Source: Streptomyces avicenniae (lineage in GTDB: Bacteria; Actinomycetota; Actinomycetes; Streptomycetales; Streptomycetaceae). Taken from it: DNA of 64,000 nt. Below the pieces are notes generated by a model, which worked only from the letters and a program-made list of their open reading frames with translations, did not search any database and had not been told where the DNA came from. Positions 24,699-34,204 of this stretch are shown here, piece by piece. Position numbers and translations under genes: made by a program. Positions within the stretch are counted from its first letter, which is position 1. Each line of letters begins with the position of its first letter. The stretch is taken from positions 372,001-436,000 of the forward strand of contig NZ_JOEK01000001.1 in assembly GCF_000719135.1 (NCBI RefSeq). Direction: 5' to 3'.

Positions 24699-25142
24699 TC
24701 AGGAGACGCGCAGCAGCGCGCCCTCGCGCCATTTGAGTACCTTGTCGAACGTGATCACCGCGCCGCCGCTGCCCGGCTGGTTGCCGAACCGTACGCGGTC
24801 GGACAGGGCCTCGATCAGCCCCAGGCCACGCCCGCCGAGGGCCGGTTCACGGGCCGGTCCCGACACCGGGGGGAGCCAGCCACCGGCCGGGAAGCCCGGC
24901 CCGCTGTCGGTGACCTCGATACGGCAGACGTCGCCGCTGATCGACGCGGTCACCCGGTAGACACCGGACCGCTCACCGGCGTGCCGCACGGCGTTGGAGC
25001 AGGCCTCGGAGAGGGCGACCGACAGTTCGTGGGAGATCTCGGCGTCCACCCCCGCCGCCTCCATCGCGCCGAGCAGCAGCCGGCGCGCGAGCGGGACGCT
25101 GGCCGCTTCCCGCCGCAGTTGGAGAGACCACCAGATGCTCAT
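24699..25142 (-). CDS. anti-sigma-type ATP-binding protein (HATPase_c)
   Basis: 147 residues, RsbW-like: LSVALSEACSNAVRHA (N box, about 40-55), VTDSGPGFP (G1, about 77-85) and GGRGLGLIEALSD (G2, about 103-115). Closer to classical RsbW/BldG-partner kinases than the gene at 15746 since N and G boxes are complete. Strong ribosome site GGAGGCTGGAG before ATG 25142. Upstream lies a palindrome at 25179. Its sigma partner is not in the window. Confidence 0.88.
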   Translation of the reverse strand: MSIWWSLQLRREAASVPLARRLLLGAMEAAGVDAEISHELSVALSEACSNAVRHAGERSGVYRVTASISGDVCRIEVTDSGPGFPAGGWLPPVSGPAREPALGGRGLGLIEALSDRVRFGNQPGSGGAVITFDKVLKWREGALLRVS

Positions 25143-25178
25143 GCTCCAGCCTCCTTCCGGTCGCGCTCCGACATGTCT

Positions 25179-25193
25179 GTAGGTATTGCCTAC
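25179..25193. promoter_or_regulatory. GTAGG-N5-CCTAC palindrome upstream of anti-sigma gene
   Basis: Perfect five-base arms around TATTG, 37 bases upstream of the anti-sigma start, in the shared region with the divergent copper-cluster membrane gene. Looks like an operator or part of a promoter; no known consensus matched with confidence. Confidence 0.35.
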
Positions 25194-25365
25194 CGGCGCG
25201 TGCCGTAAGCGCGCGGGGGACGCAACACCCCCGTTCGGCGGACGAATCACCACGAATCATGGCAAAAGGTGACGGAGTGTCCCGGAGTGGGCGGCTGTTC
25301 CGGTTTCCGCCCGGTGCCTCCCCACCGGTGCTCCCCCGACATCCCGATGAGATGATGGCCGCGCC

Positions 25366-26103
25366 ATGCGTGCCGGAGCCGATCTGCGACTGCTGCGAGC
25401 CGCGGTACTCGCCGCGGCGTGCGCCACGCTGGCCGCGGCCGGGCACCTGTCCGCGAGCGGGACCTCCGTCAGTCCGTGGGCGCTGGCCGCCGGATGGGCC
25501 GCCGCGTTCGCCGTCGCGGTCCCGCTGGCCGGGCGCGAACGCCGCTCGGTCGCCGCGTTCGCCGCGTTCCTCGGCATCGGGCAGCTCGCCCTGCACAGCC
25601 TCTACACCCTCGGCGCCGGTACGTCCGCCACCACGCAGCACCACGGCGACAGCGGCCCCGTCGCCCAGGCCCGGCTGCTGCTGTGCAACGACCACGCGCT
25701 CACGCTGACCGACGCCTCCGCGACCCGGATCGTGCGCGCCGCCGGACTGGACCCCGTCGCCCCCGCGTCCAGCGCTGGGGCCCACGGACTGCTGCCCACC
25801 GGCGGCATGCTGCTCGCCCACCTCCTCGCCGCCCTGGCAGCCGGATGGCTGCTGCGCAGTGGGGAAGCGGCGCTGTGGCGCCTCGTGCGCCTCGCCGCGC
25901 ATGGCCCCCTTCCGCTACGGCGCGCCATGGTGCTCGCCGTCTCCCTGTACGCCGGGCTGCTGCCGGACGCCCCGTCCCCCGTACGCCCCGCGCGTACCGC
26001 GCACCACCCGACGCCCGCGACCCGCGGGACGCCGCTGCCCGACACCGTGACGCGGCGCGGGCCTCCCGTACGGACGGCGCGCCTCTTCGCGCTCCCGGCC
26101 TGA
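25366..26103 (+). CDS. integral membrane protein of the copper cluster
   Basis: 245 residues with about five hydrophobic segments (about 10-27, 37-52, 61-82, 143-163, 184-200), a QHHGDSG loop and a disordered Arg/Pro tail. No recognised domain; similar proteins sit at the head of ycnI/sco1/copCD clusters in Streptomyces. The His residues between segments could bind copper, but that is speculation. It likely starts the operon, followed by ycnI after 95 bp. Confidence 0.7.
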   Translation: MRAGADLRLLRAAVLAAACATLAAAGHLSASGTSVSPWALAAGWAAAFAVAVPLAGRERRSVAAFAAFLGIGQLALHSLYTLGAGTSATTQHHGDSGPVAQARLLLCNDHALTLTDASATRIVRAAGLDPVAPASSAGAHGLLPTGGMLLAHLLAALAAGWLLRSGEAALWRLVRLAAHGPLPLRRAMVLAVSLYAGLLPDAPSPVRPARTAHHPTPATRGTPLPDTVTRRGPPVRTARLFALPA

Positions 26104-26198
26104 CGCACTCCCCCGGACACCGGACGGGACGGGTGCGCCATGGCCGCGCGCCCAGAAATCCCCTTCCGTCCGTCCTTCTTCCTCCACGGAGTGCCTTC

Positions 26199-26948
26199 AT
26201 GCAGCGCACACGTCTGGCCGCCCTCACCCTCGTGGCAGCGGCCACGGCCACCGTCCTCGCGGCCACCGCGCCCACCGCCTCGGCGCACGTCAGCATCGAC
26301 CCCGCCGAAGCCTCGCAGGGCGGCTACAGCACCATCGGCGTCAAGGTCCCCAACGAGCGGGACGACGCCTCGACCATCCGGCTCGAACTGCACCTCGACC
26401 CCGAGCACCCGCTGGCGTCCGTCATGCCGCAGCCGGTGCCTGGCTGGGAGGTGACGGTGGAGACCGCTCCCCTGGACGAGCCGATCGAGGTGCACGGCAG
26501 CCCGCTCACCGAGGCGCCGAGCGTCATCACCTGGACCGGCGGGGAGATCGGGCCCGGCGAGTTCCAGGAGTTCCCGCTGTCGGTCGGGCCGCTGCCCGAG
26601 GACGCGGACCAGCTGGTGTTCGACGCGGTCCAGACGTACGACAACGACGAGATCGTCCGGTGGATCGAGGAGCCGGGCGCGGACGGCGCCGAGGTGGAGA
26701 GCCCCTCGCCCGTCCTGACGCTGGTCCCCGGTGAAGGGGGCCACGGGCACGACGACGAGGCGGACGACGCCGCGAACGGCGAGGACGCCGAGGCCGCCGC
26801 CTCCGACACGCACGGGGAGGCCGCCGCCGCGTCCGACGAGGACTCGGCGGACACCATGGCACGGGTGCTCGGTGTCGCGGGCATCGTCGTCGGCCTGGCG
26901 GGCGTCGCGTTCGGCGTCCTGGCGGGCCGCCGCCGTACCGGCGCCTGA
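26199..26948 (+). CDS. YcnI-like copper-binding protein (DUF1775)
   Basis: 249 residues. Signal peptide (1-29, cleavage after ASA) exposes His30, which with a conserved Trp forms the copper-binding brace of the YcnI domain; HVSIDPAEASQGGYSTI and VPGWEVTVET are family signatures. An acidic His/Asp/Ala linker (about 178-215) precedes a C-terminal membrane anchor (about 222-243) with a basic tail. Likely handles Cu(II) outside the membrane for the CopC/CopD and Sco1 proteins downstream. Confidence 0.88.
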   Translation: MQRTRLAALTLVAAATATVLAATAPTASAHVSIDPAEASQGGYSTIGVKVPNERDDASTIRLELHLDPEHPLASVMPQPVPGWEVTVETAPLDEPIEVHGSPLTEAPSVITWTGGEIGPGEFQEFPLSVGPLPEDADQLVFDAVQTYDNDEIVRWIEEPGADGAEVESPSPVLTLVPGEGGHGHDDEADDAANGEDAEAAASDTHGEAAAASDEDSADTMARVLGVAGIVVGLAGVAFGVLAGRRRTGA

Positions 26949-27039
26949 CCGTAGGACCCCCGGGTCCCGCGCGGGACGGGCGAGCGCCCGTCCCGCGCCT
27001 TCCCCCCTTCTCCTCGCACCGTCCACAGAAACGTTCCTC

Positions 27040-27702
27040 ATGCACCTGCGCAGAATCACCACCGCGGCCGTCGCCGCCACCACCGTCCTCGCCCTCGCCT
27101 CCTGCGGCAGCGACGACGGAGGGGACGGCGGCGACGGCACACCCGCCGCCGAGATCTCCGGCGGCCAGGCGCCCGACGAGGGCACCGTGCTCGACACCCC
27201 GTTCGACAAGCCCGACCTGGTCCTCACCGACACCGACGGGCAGCCGTACGACCTGCGGGCCGAGACGGCAGGGCACGCCACGCTGCTCTACTTCGGCTAC
27301 ACCAACTGCCCCGACATCTGCCCGCTGACGATGAGCAACATCGCCGTCGCGACCGCGGGGCTCACCGACGAGCAGCGCGCCGACCTGCGCGTCGTCTTCG
27401 TCACGACCGACCCCGAGCGGGACACCCCCGAGTCGCTCGGCACCTGGCTCGACGCCCAGGACCCCGACTTCACCGGCCTGACGGGCGACTTCACCGCCGT
27501 CCAGGAGGCCGCCGAGTCGGTGGGCGTCTACATCGAGCCGTCCTTCGAGGACGACGACGGGAGCATCGTCTCCACGCACGGCACGCAGGTGGTCGGCTTC
27601 CTGCCGACCGACGACCTCGGCCACGTCCTGTACTCCGAGGGCGTGACGGCCCGGACGTTCGAACGTGACCTGCCGAAGCTCATCGAAGGGGAGCTGCCGT
27701 GA
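27040..27702 (+). CDS. Sco1/SenC copper metallochaperone lipoprotein
   Basis: 220 residues. Lipobox LALASC (Cys22), acidic linker, thioredoxin-like Sco domain with the CxxxC copper site NCPDIC (Cys90, Cys94) and distal His180 in STHGTQ. Family members insert copper into the CuA site of cytochrome oxidase. Overlaps the PCuAC gene by four bases, and the two probably act in sequence. Confidence 0.93.
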   Translation: MHLRRITTAAVAATTVLALASCGSDDGGDGGDGTPAAEISGGQAPDEGTVLDTPFDKPDLVLTDTDGQPYDLRAETAGHATLLYFGYTNCPDICPLTMSNIAVATAGLTDEQRADLRVVFVTTDPERDTPESLGTWLDAQDPDFTGLTGDFTAVQEAAESVGVYIEPSFEDDDGSIVSTHGTQVVGFLPTDDLGHVLYSEGVTARTFERDLPKLIEGELP

Positions 27703-28169
27703 GGCCCGCGGGCGCCGCCGCCCTCCTGCTCGCGCTCGCCCTGCCCCTCGGCCTGACCGGCTGCGGCGGCGAGGGGGACGGAGGCGGGGACGGCTCGGGC
27801 GGCGCGCCGGAGCTGACCGTCTCCGGCGCGTACGTGCCCCGGCCGCCGACCGCCGACGTCGCGGGCGCGTTCCTCGTCATCGAGAACGCGGGCGGCGCCG
27901 ACGACACCCTCACCTCCGTCACCAGCGAGGCCGCCGGATCCGTCGAGATCCACGAGACGGTGGACAACGCCATGCGGCAGGTGTCGTCCCTCACCGTCCC
28001 TGCGGGCGGCAGCCTCGCCCTCGACCGGGGTGGCAACCACCTGATGCTCATGGAACTGCGCGACCGCCCCGCCGAGGGCGACACCGTACCGATCGAACTC
28101 CACTTCGAGACCTCCGCGCCGATCACCCTCGACGTGCCGGTCGAAGCCGCGAACCACACCGGGGAGTGA
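27699..28169 (+). CDS. PCuAC-type periplasmic copper chaperone
   Basis: 156 residues. Lipoprotein signal with LTGC (Cys22), Gly/Asp linker, then a cupredoxin-like domain with the H-x6-M and HxM copper ligands: His85, Met92, His114, Met116 in HETVDNAM and GNHLMLM. Delivers Cu(I) to Sco1 or directly to oxidase subunit II. GTG start coupled to the sco1 stop. Confidence 0.92.
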   Translation: MRPAGAAALLLALALPLGLTGCGGEGDGGGDGSGGAPELTVSGAYVPRPPTADVAGAFLVIENAGGADDTLTSVTSEAAGSVEIHETVDNAMRQVSSLTVPAGGSLALDRGGNHLMLMELRDRPAEGDTVPIELHFETSAPITLDVPVEAANHTGE

Positions 28170-28179
28170 GAGCACCGCC

Positions 28180-30186
28180 ATGACCACACCACGCCGTCCC
28201 ACCGGGCCCCGCGCCCCCGCGCGCCGCGCCGTACGTGCCCTGCTGCTGACGGCCGCCGCCGCGTTCGCGGCGCTGCTGCTCGCCGCCCCACCGGCGGGCG
28301 CGCACGCCGTGCTCACCGGCACGGACCCGGAGGACGGCGCGGTGGTCGCCGGGGCGCCCGCCTCGGTCGGCCTCACCTTCTCCGAGAGCGTGTCGGCCGC
28401 CGCCGACGGCATCCGCGTCCTCGCCCCCGACGGCGAACGCGCGGACACGGGCGACGCGAGCGGCAGCGGCACGGAGCACGGCGTCGCCCTGCGCGACGGC
28501 CTGGACGACGGCACGTACACCGTGACCTGGCACGTCGTCTCCGCCGACAGCCACCCGATCTCCGGGGCGTTCACCTTCTCCATCGGCGCCCCGTCCGCGA
28601 GCAGCGTCGATCTGGCGGCGGTCTCCGCCACGGGTGACGACGGCGCCGTCGGCCTGCTGTACGACATCGGCAGGTACGTCTCCTACGGGGGCTTCACGCT
28701 GCTGGTCGGCTCCTGCGTCTTCGCGCTGGCGTGCTGGCCCGCCGCGTCCGCACTGCGCGCGCTCCAGCGCGTGACCCTCGTGGGGTGGAGCGCACTGACG
28801 GCCGGGACTGTGGCGCTCCTGCTGCTGCGCACCCCCTACACCGGCACGGGTGACCTCACAGATGTACTCGACCTCGGTGGGCTGCGCGACGTGGTGGAGA
28901 CGCGTACCGGCACGGCCCTGGTCACCCGGCTGCTGCTGGCCGCCGCGGCCGGGGCGTTCATCGCGCTGCTGTACGGCCGCTACGCGCGGCTGCGTACCGC
29001 GGACGCGGTACCTCTTCCGGGTGACGGCGAGGAACTGGACGAGGACGACGCGGACGAGGCCGCCTACCTGGCGGAGGCGCACGCGCAGCGGGTACGCGAC
29101 CTGACGTTCGGCCTCGCGCTGAGCGGCGCCATCCTGGCCGTCGGCATCGCCGCGACCTGGGCCATGTCGGAACACGCGTCCACCGGGCGGCAGACCGGCC
29201 TCGCCGTCCCGGCCGACATCGTGCACCTGCTGGCCGTCGGCGCATGGCTCGGCGGGCTGGTCTCGCTGCTGGTGCTGCTCGCGCGGGCGCCGGTCCCCGT
29301 GCCGCGCGACGCCGTACGCCGCTTCTCCGCGATCGCGCTCGGCGCGGTCGCCGTCCTGGCGGTGACCGGGCTCTACCAGTCGTGGCGGCAGGTCGGCCTG
29401 TCGTGGGACGGCCTGACCGGGACGACGTACGGGCAGCTGCTGCTCGTCAAGGTGGCGCTGGTGGCGGTGCTGGTGGCCGTCGCCGGTCTCTCGCGCCGCT
29501 GGACGGCGCGGCTGGCCGACCGTACGGCGGACGAGGCGCCCCGTCCGGTGCCGGTCGGCGCGGCCGACACCCCCGACACCGCCGACGCCCCCGACACCGA
29601 GCGCGCCAGGCAGCTCGCGCGGCAGCGGGCCGCCCTCGACAGGACCGCCCGCCGCAAGGCGCGCGACGCCGACACGGAACGGGCCGGGCTGCGCCGTTCC
29701 GTCCTCGTCGAGACGGGCATAGCCGCCGTGCTGCTCGCCGTCACGACCGCGCTCACCGCCGCCACGCCCGCCCACACGGCCGAGGAGACGGGGACGAGCG
29801 CGACGGGCGGCGCGGGCGACGGGCAGGCCGCCCCGGAACCGGCGGGCCCCGTCTCGGTGTCCGTGCCGTACGACGCCGGCGGCGAGGGGGGCGCGGGCAC
29901 GGCCGGTGTCGAGCTGTCCCCCGCCCGCACCGGCGGCAACACGCTGCACGTCCTGCTCACCGACCCGTCGGGCGCCGTCTCGGACGCCGAGGAGATCGGC
30001 GTCGCGCTCACGCTCCCGGCCGAGGAGATCGGCCCGCTGCGCCACGAGGCGCTGCACGTGGACGTCGGCCACTGGACCGTCCCCGACGTCCAGTTCCCGC
30101 GCCCGGGCGACTGGGAGCTGGCGCTCACGATCCGCACCTCCGACATCGACCAGGTGACGGTGACCACCACCGTCCCCATCGGCTGA
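28180..30186 (+). CDS. CopC-CopD fusion (YcnJ-like copper import protein)
   Basis: 668 residues. Signal peptide ending AGA exposes His42 of the CopC domain (about 42-140, HAVLTGTDPEDG; HVVSADSHPISG). A CopD membrane domain follows (about 165-440, eight or so helices with GRYVSYGGFTLLVG and GAWLGGLVSLL), then a charged cytosolic loop (about 445-505), another helix and an extracellular C-terminal domain (about 545-668) resembling FixH/YtkA-like folds. Moves copper across the membrane, probably inward for oxidase assembly. Confidence 0.9.
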   Translation: MTTPRRPTGPRAPARRAVRALLLTAAAAFAALLLAAPPAGAHAVLTGTDPEDGAVVAGAPASVGLTFSESVSAAADGIRVLAPDGERADTGDASGSGTEHGVALRDGLDDGTYTVTWHVVSADSHPISGAFTFSIGAPSASSVDLAAVSATGDDGAVGLLYDIGRYVSYGGFTLLVGSCVFALACWPAASALRALQRVTLVGWSALTAGTVALLLLRTPYTGTGDLTDVLDLGGLRDVVETRTGTALVTRLLLAAAAGAFIALLYGRYARLRTADAVPLPGDGEELDEDDADEAAYLAEAHAQRVRDLTFGLALSGAILAVGIAATWAMSEHASTGRQTGLAVPADIVHLLAVGAWLGGLVSLLVLLARAPVPVPRDAVRRFSAIALGAVAVLAVTGLYQSWRQVGLSWDGLTGTTYGQLLLVKVALVAVLVAVAGLSRRWTARLADRTADEAPRPVPVGAADTPDTADAPDTERARQLARQRAALDRTARRKARDADTERAGLRRSVLVETGIAAVLLAVTTALTAATPAHTAEETGTSATGGAGDGQAAPEPAGPVSVSVPYDAGGEGGAGTAGVELSPARTGGNTLHVLLTDPSGAVSDAEEIGVALTLPAEEIGPLRHEALHVDVGHWTVPDVQFPRPGDWELALTIRTSDIDQVTVTTTVPIG

Positions 30187-30224
30187 CCCCCCGTACCGCA
30201 CAACAGAACTCCGCGAGACCCGAC

Positions 30225-31457
30225 ATGCCCGACATCTCACGCCGCCGCCTCCTCACCACGACAGGTGCCGCGGGCGCCGCCGGCCTCGCCCTGGGCGCGG
30301 CCGGTGGCGGCGCCCTCGGCCACGCCACCGCCGACACCGAGGGCGACGCCGCGCCCGCGCTGGCCACGGTCGGCGCGACGGCCGTCCCGTTCCACGGCAC
30401 GCGCCAGCCCGGCATCACGACACCGATGCAGGCGCACGGCCACCTCGCCGCCTTCGACCTCCTCCCGGCCGCCGGGCGGCGGGAGGCCGCCGCGCTGCTG
30501 CGCCACTGGTCGGCCCTGTCCGCCGACCTGATGGCGGGCGAGGGGCCGCGGGACGACACGGGCATCGCGCTCGACGCCGGACCCGCCTCGCTGACCGTCA
30601 CGTTCGGCCTCGGCCACGGCTTCTTCGACGCGACCGGCCTGGCGTCCGCGCGCCCCGCCGCCCTCGACCCGCTGCCCGCCTTCTCCGCGGACGCCCTGGA
30701 CCCGGCACGCTCCGGCGGCCACCTGTGGGTCCAGATCGGCGCGGACGACGGGCTGGTGGCGTTCCGCGCCCTGCGGACGCTCCAGCGCGCGGCTGCGGGC
30801 ACGGCCGAGGTCCGCTGGACCATGGGCGGCTTCAACCGGAGCCCGGGGGCGACCGCCCGCCCCATGACGACGCGCAACCTCATGGGGCAGGTGGACGGCA
30901 CCAACAACCCCGACCCGGCGGACGACGACTTCGACGCCCGCGTCTTCGTCCCGGCGGACGGCGACCCCGCGTGGATGGCGCACGGCTCCTACGCCGTGGT
31001 GCGCCGCATCCGGATGCTGCTCGACACCTGGGACGCGCTGCCGACGGACACGCGCGAGCGCGTGATCGGACGCCGTACGTCCGACGGCGCGCCGCTGACC
31101 GGCGGCTCGGAGACGTCGCCCGTCGATCTGGACGCGACCGACGGCGAGGGGCGTCCCGTCATCGCGGCGAACGCCCACGTCCGCGTGACCTCGCCCGACA
31201 CCAACGGGGGAGCGGCGATGCTGCGGCGCCCGTTCTCCTACCACGACGGCTTCCTGGACGACGGGAGCCCGGACGCCGGGCTGCTGTTCATCTGCTGGCA
31301 GGCCGACCCGCTGCGGGGGTTCGTGCCGGTGCAGCGCAAGCTCGACCGGGGGGACGCGCTGTCGGAGTTCGTCCGGCACGAGGCGAGCGCGCTGTTCGCC
31401 GTGCCGGGGGGCGCTGCACAGGGTGAGTACGTGGGTCAACGGCTGCTCGAAGGCTGA
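30225..31457 (+). CDS. Tat-exported DyP-type haem peroxidase
   Basis: 410 residues. Twin-arginine signal SRRRLL (5-10) with a long Ala/Gly hydrophobic stretch; mature part is a DyP fold with the GxxDG motif GQVDGTNNP (Asp224) and proximal haem His318 in ANAHVRV. Uses hydrogen peroxide to oxidise dyes or other substrates outside the cell. Directly follows copCD; linkage of a DyP to copper handling is a known Streptomyces theme and may concern a radical copper oxidase elsewhere. Confidence 0.92.
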   Translation: MPDISRRRLLTTTGAAGAAGLALGAAGGGALGHATADTEGDAAPALATVGATAVPFHGTRQPGITTPMQAHGHLAAFDLLPAAGRREAAALLRHWSALSADLMAGEGPRDDTGIALDAGPASLTVTFGLGHGFFDATGLASARPAALDPLPAFSADALDPARSGGHLWVQIGADDGLVAFRALRTLQRAAAGTAEVRWTMGGFNRSPGATARPMTTRNLMGQVDGTNNPDPADDDFDARVFVPADGDPAWMAHGSYAVVRRIRMLLDTWDALPTDTRERVIGRRTSDGAPLTGGSETSPVDLDATDGEGRPVIAANAHVRVTSPDTNGGAAMLRRPFSYHDGFLDDGSPDAGLLFICWQADPLRGFVPVQRKLDRGDALSEFVRHEASALFAVPGGAAQGEYVGQRLLEG

Positions 31458-31500
31458 GACCGGGGCGCAGGGGCGGCGGGCGCGCCGCTAACGTGGCGTC

Positions 31501-32439
31501 ATGACAGCTTCGAGCCGCTACGCGTATCTCGGTCCCGAGGGCACCTTCACCGAGGCGGCGCTGCGCACGCTGCCCGAGGCGGCCACCCGCGAGCTGGTGC
31601 CGATGATCTCGGTGCCCGCGGCCCTGGACGCCGTGCGGACGGGGGAGGCGGCGGCGGCGCTCGTGCCGATCGAGAACTCGGTGGAGGGCGGCGTCACGGC
31701 GACGGTGGACGAACTGGCGTCGGGCAAGCAGCTGATGATCTACCGCGAGGTGCTGCTGCCGATCGCGTTCGCCCTGCTCGTGCGGCCGGGGACGGCGATC
31801 GACGCGATCAAGACGGTCACCGGGCACCCGGTGGCGCAGCCGCAGGTGCGGGACTGGCTGGCCCGTTTCCTGCCGGACGCGCAGTGGGAGTCGGCGGCGT
31901 CCAACGCGGACGGCGCGCGGCTGGTGCGGGACGGGCGGTACGACGCGGCGTTCGCCGGTGAGTTCGCGGCGTCGATCTACGGGCTCGAACCGCTCGTGAC
32001 GGACATCCACGACGCGCACAACGCGACGACGCGGTTCGTGCTCGTCGGGCGCCCGGCGCGCCCGGCGGCGCCGACCGGGGCGGACAAGACGTCGGTGGTG
32101 CTGTGGCTGCGGGCCGACCGTCCCGGCGCGCTGCTCGACGTGCTCCAGGAGTACGCGTCGTCCGGCGTGAACCTGATGCGCATCGAGTCGCGGCCGACCG
32201 GCAAGGGCATCGGGCAGTACAGCTTCTCGGCCGACTGCGAGGGGCATGTCGAGGACCGGCGGGTCGGGGAGGTGCTGATGGGCCTGCGGCGGCTGTGCGC
32301 CGACATCAGGTACCTGGGGTCGTACCCGAGGGCCGACCACGTCGAGCCGACGATCAGGGCGGGCACGACGGACGAGGATTTCCTGACCTCGGCGGACTGG
32401 CTGACGCGCTGTCTCGACGGGCGGCACGGCGGCGCGTGA
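31501..32439 (+). CDS. pheA: prephenate dehydratase
   Basis: 312 residues. Dehydratase domain opens YLGPEGTFTEAAL; VPIENSVEGGV and NATTRFVLVG (about 176-185, with the catalytic Thr of TRF) are diagnostic. ACT regulatory domain (about 198-280) carries ESRPT, which binds phenylalanine for feedback control. Converts prephenate to phenylpyruvate. No chorismate mutase domain, as usual in actinomycetes. It faces serS across a 480-bp DnaA-box-rich gap. Confidence 0.95.
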   Translation: MTASSRYAYLGPEGTFTEAALRTLPEAATRELVPMISVPAALDAVRTGEAAAALVPIENSVEGGVTATVDELASGKQLMIYREVLLPIAFALLVRPGTAIDAIKTVTGHPVAQPQVRDWLARFLPDAQWESAASNADGARLVRDGRYDAAFAGEFAASIYGLEPLVTDIHDAHNATTRFVLVGRPARPAAPTGADKTSVVLWLRADRPGALLDVLQEYASSGVNLMRIESRPTGKGIGQYSFSADCEGHVEDRRVGEVLMGLRRLCADIRYLGSYPRADHVEPTIRAGTTDEDFLTSADWLTRCLDGRHGGA

Positions 32440-32920
32440 CGCGTGCCCGCGCCCCTTTTCCGTGCGGTGGGGGACGGCCTGGGGACGGACCTGTGGATGA
32501 ACGGCCGAGTTATCCACAGGGGAGCCCCGGCGGCTGTGTACAAGTCGATACGGCCACTCGGACATTCTCGACATAGCGGTCAGTGAGCCGCGAAGGCGGG
32601 CACGAGGGGTCGAATCCACTTTCGTCACCGTGTCGCGTACCCCTAACTCTGCGGAGTGAGGCAATTCGTGCGGGATTCCCCCGGAAGAGAGCGTGAACGG
32701 CGTTTGAATCGGGAATTCCACCACGCCTCGTGCGCCCCGGAAGAATCCCGCCGAGTATCCACAGGCGCCCACTCCAACCTGTGGATAACTCCGTGGACAA
32801 CCGCCCTGACCTGTGGATTTCCCGCAACGCCTTTCCCGGCAAAACGGGCAAAAACCCTGCCGTGTTTTCCCCTCGGACCGCTGTTCACCCCACCCGCGGG
32901 CACCCCGGTAGCCTTGTCCC
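32440..32920. promoter_or_regulatory. 481-bp intergenic region with clustered DnaA boxes
   Basis: Between pheA and serS with no credible gene. Perfect TTATCCACA at 32510-32518 and, reversed, at 32780-32788. One-mismatch or weaker boxes at 32492-32500 (TGTGGATGA), 32535-32543 (TGTGTACAA), 32755-32763 (GTATCCACA), 32792-32800 (CGTGGACAA) and 32812-32820 (TGTGGATTT). Four lie within about 66 bp (32755-32820). The serS promoter must also be here. Streptomyces chromosomes are known to carry DnaA-box clusters outside oriC that affect replication timing. Confidence 0.7.
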
Positions 32921-34204
32921 GTGATTGACCTTCGCCTGCTCCGTGAGGACCCCGACCGCGTGCGCGCCTCCCAGCGCGCCCGAGGGGAGGACGTCGCCGC
33001 CGTCGATGCCCTCCTGACCGCCGACGAGCGGCGCCGGTCCTCCGCGTCCCGCTTCGACGAGCTGCGGGCGGAGCAGAGGCAGCTCGGCAAGCGCGTCCCG
33101 CGCGCCGAGGGCGAGGAGAAGGCCGCGCTGCTGCGGAAGGCCGCCGAGCTGGCCGCTGCCGTCAAGGCCGCCGACGCCGCACGGGACGAGGCCGCCGCCG
33201 ACGCCCAGCGCCACCTGCTGGCGCTCGGCAACCTCGTGCACCCGGACGTCCCGGTCGGCGGCGAGGAGGACTTCGCCCTCCTGGAGACGCACGGCACGGT
33301 CCGCGACTTCGCGGCCGAGGGCTTCACCCCCCGCGACCACCTGGAGCTGGGCCAGGCGCTCGGCGCCATCGACACCGAACGCGGCGCCAAGGTGTCCGGC
33401 TCGCGTTTCTACTACCTCACCGGCATCGGCGCGCTGCTGGAGCTGGCCCTCGTCAACGCGGCGATCGCCCGCGCGACCGAGGCCGGGTTCGTCCCCATGC
33501 TGACGCCCGCGCTGGTCAAGCCGCGCGCCATGGAGGGCACCGGCTTCCTCGGGCAGGCGGCGCAGGACGTCTACCACCTGGAGAAGGACGACTTCTACCT
33601 CGTCGGCACCTCCGAGGTGCCGCTCGCCGCGTACCACATGGACGAGATCATCCCGGCCGAGCAGCTGCCGCTGCGCTACGCGGGCTTCTCGCCGTGCTTC
33701 CGGCGCGAGGCCGGGACGTACGGCAAGGACACCAAGGGCATCTTCCGCGTCCACCAGTTCGACAAGGTCGAGATGTTCTCCTACGTCGCGCCCGACGAGG
33801 CGGAGGCCGAGCACCGGCGGCTGCTGGAGTGGGAGAAGGAGTGGCTGACCGCGCTTGAGCTGCCGTTCCGCGTGATCGACGTGGCCAGCGGCGACCTGGG
33901 CGCGTCGGCGTCCCGGAAGTTCGACTGCGAGGCGTGGATCCCGACGCAGGGCAGATACCGCGAGCTGACGTCCGCGTCCAACTGCCTGGAGTTCCAGGCG
34001 CGCCGCCTCCAGATCAGGATGCGCACCAAGGACAAGGGCATCCGGCCGCTCGCCACGCTGAACGGGACGCTGTGCGCCGTGCCGCGCACCATCGTCGCGC
34101 TGCTGGAGAACCACCAGCTGGCCGACGGGTCGGTGCGCGTGCCCGAGGTGCTGCGCCCGTACCTCGGCGGCCGTGAGCTGCTCACCCCGGCCGACGCACG
34201 TTGA
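32921..34204 (+). CDS. serS: seryl-tRNA synthetase
   Basis: 427 residues. N-terminal coiled-coil arm (about 30-105, long Arg/Glu/Ala heptads) that grips the tRNA-Ser variable arm, then a class II catalytic core: [14 protein letters not shown] and FRREAG (motif 2, about 224-265), [17 protein letters not shown] (motif 3, about 378-394). GTG start. Charges all serine tRNAs, including the tRNA-Ser that hosts the mobile element. Its stop overlaps the next start. Confidence 0.97.
   Translation: MIDLRLLREDPDRVRASQRARGEDVAAVDALLTADERRRSSASRFDELRAEQRQLGKRVPRAEGEEKAALLRKAAELAAAVKAADAARDEAAADAQRHLLALGNLVHPDVPVGGEEDFALLETHGTVRDFAAEGFTPRDHLELGQALGAIDTERGAKVSGSRFYYLTGIGALLELALVNAAIARATEAGFVPMLTPALVKPRAMEGTGFLGQAAQDVYHLEKDDFYLVGTSEVPLAAYHMDEIIPAEQLPLRYAGFSPCFRREAGTYGKDTKGIFRVHQFDKVEMFSYVAPDEAEAEHRRLLEWEKEWLTALELPFRVIDVASGDLGASASRKFDCEAWIPTQGRYRELTSASNCLEFQARRLQIRMRTKDKGIRPLATLNGTLCAVPRTIVALLENHQLADGSVRVPEVLRPYLGGRELLTPADAR

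Noticed and set aside
32321..32328. CGTACCCG copies outside the element
   Set aside because: Isolated singletons at the frequency expected by chance in this base composition.
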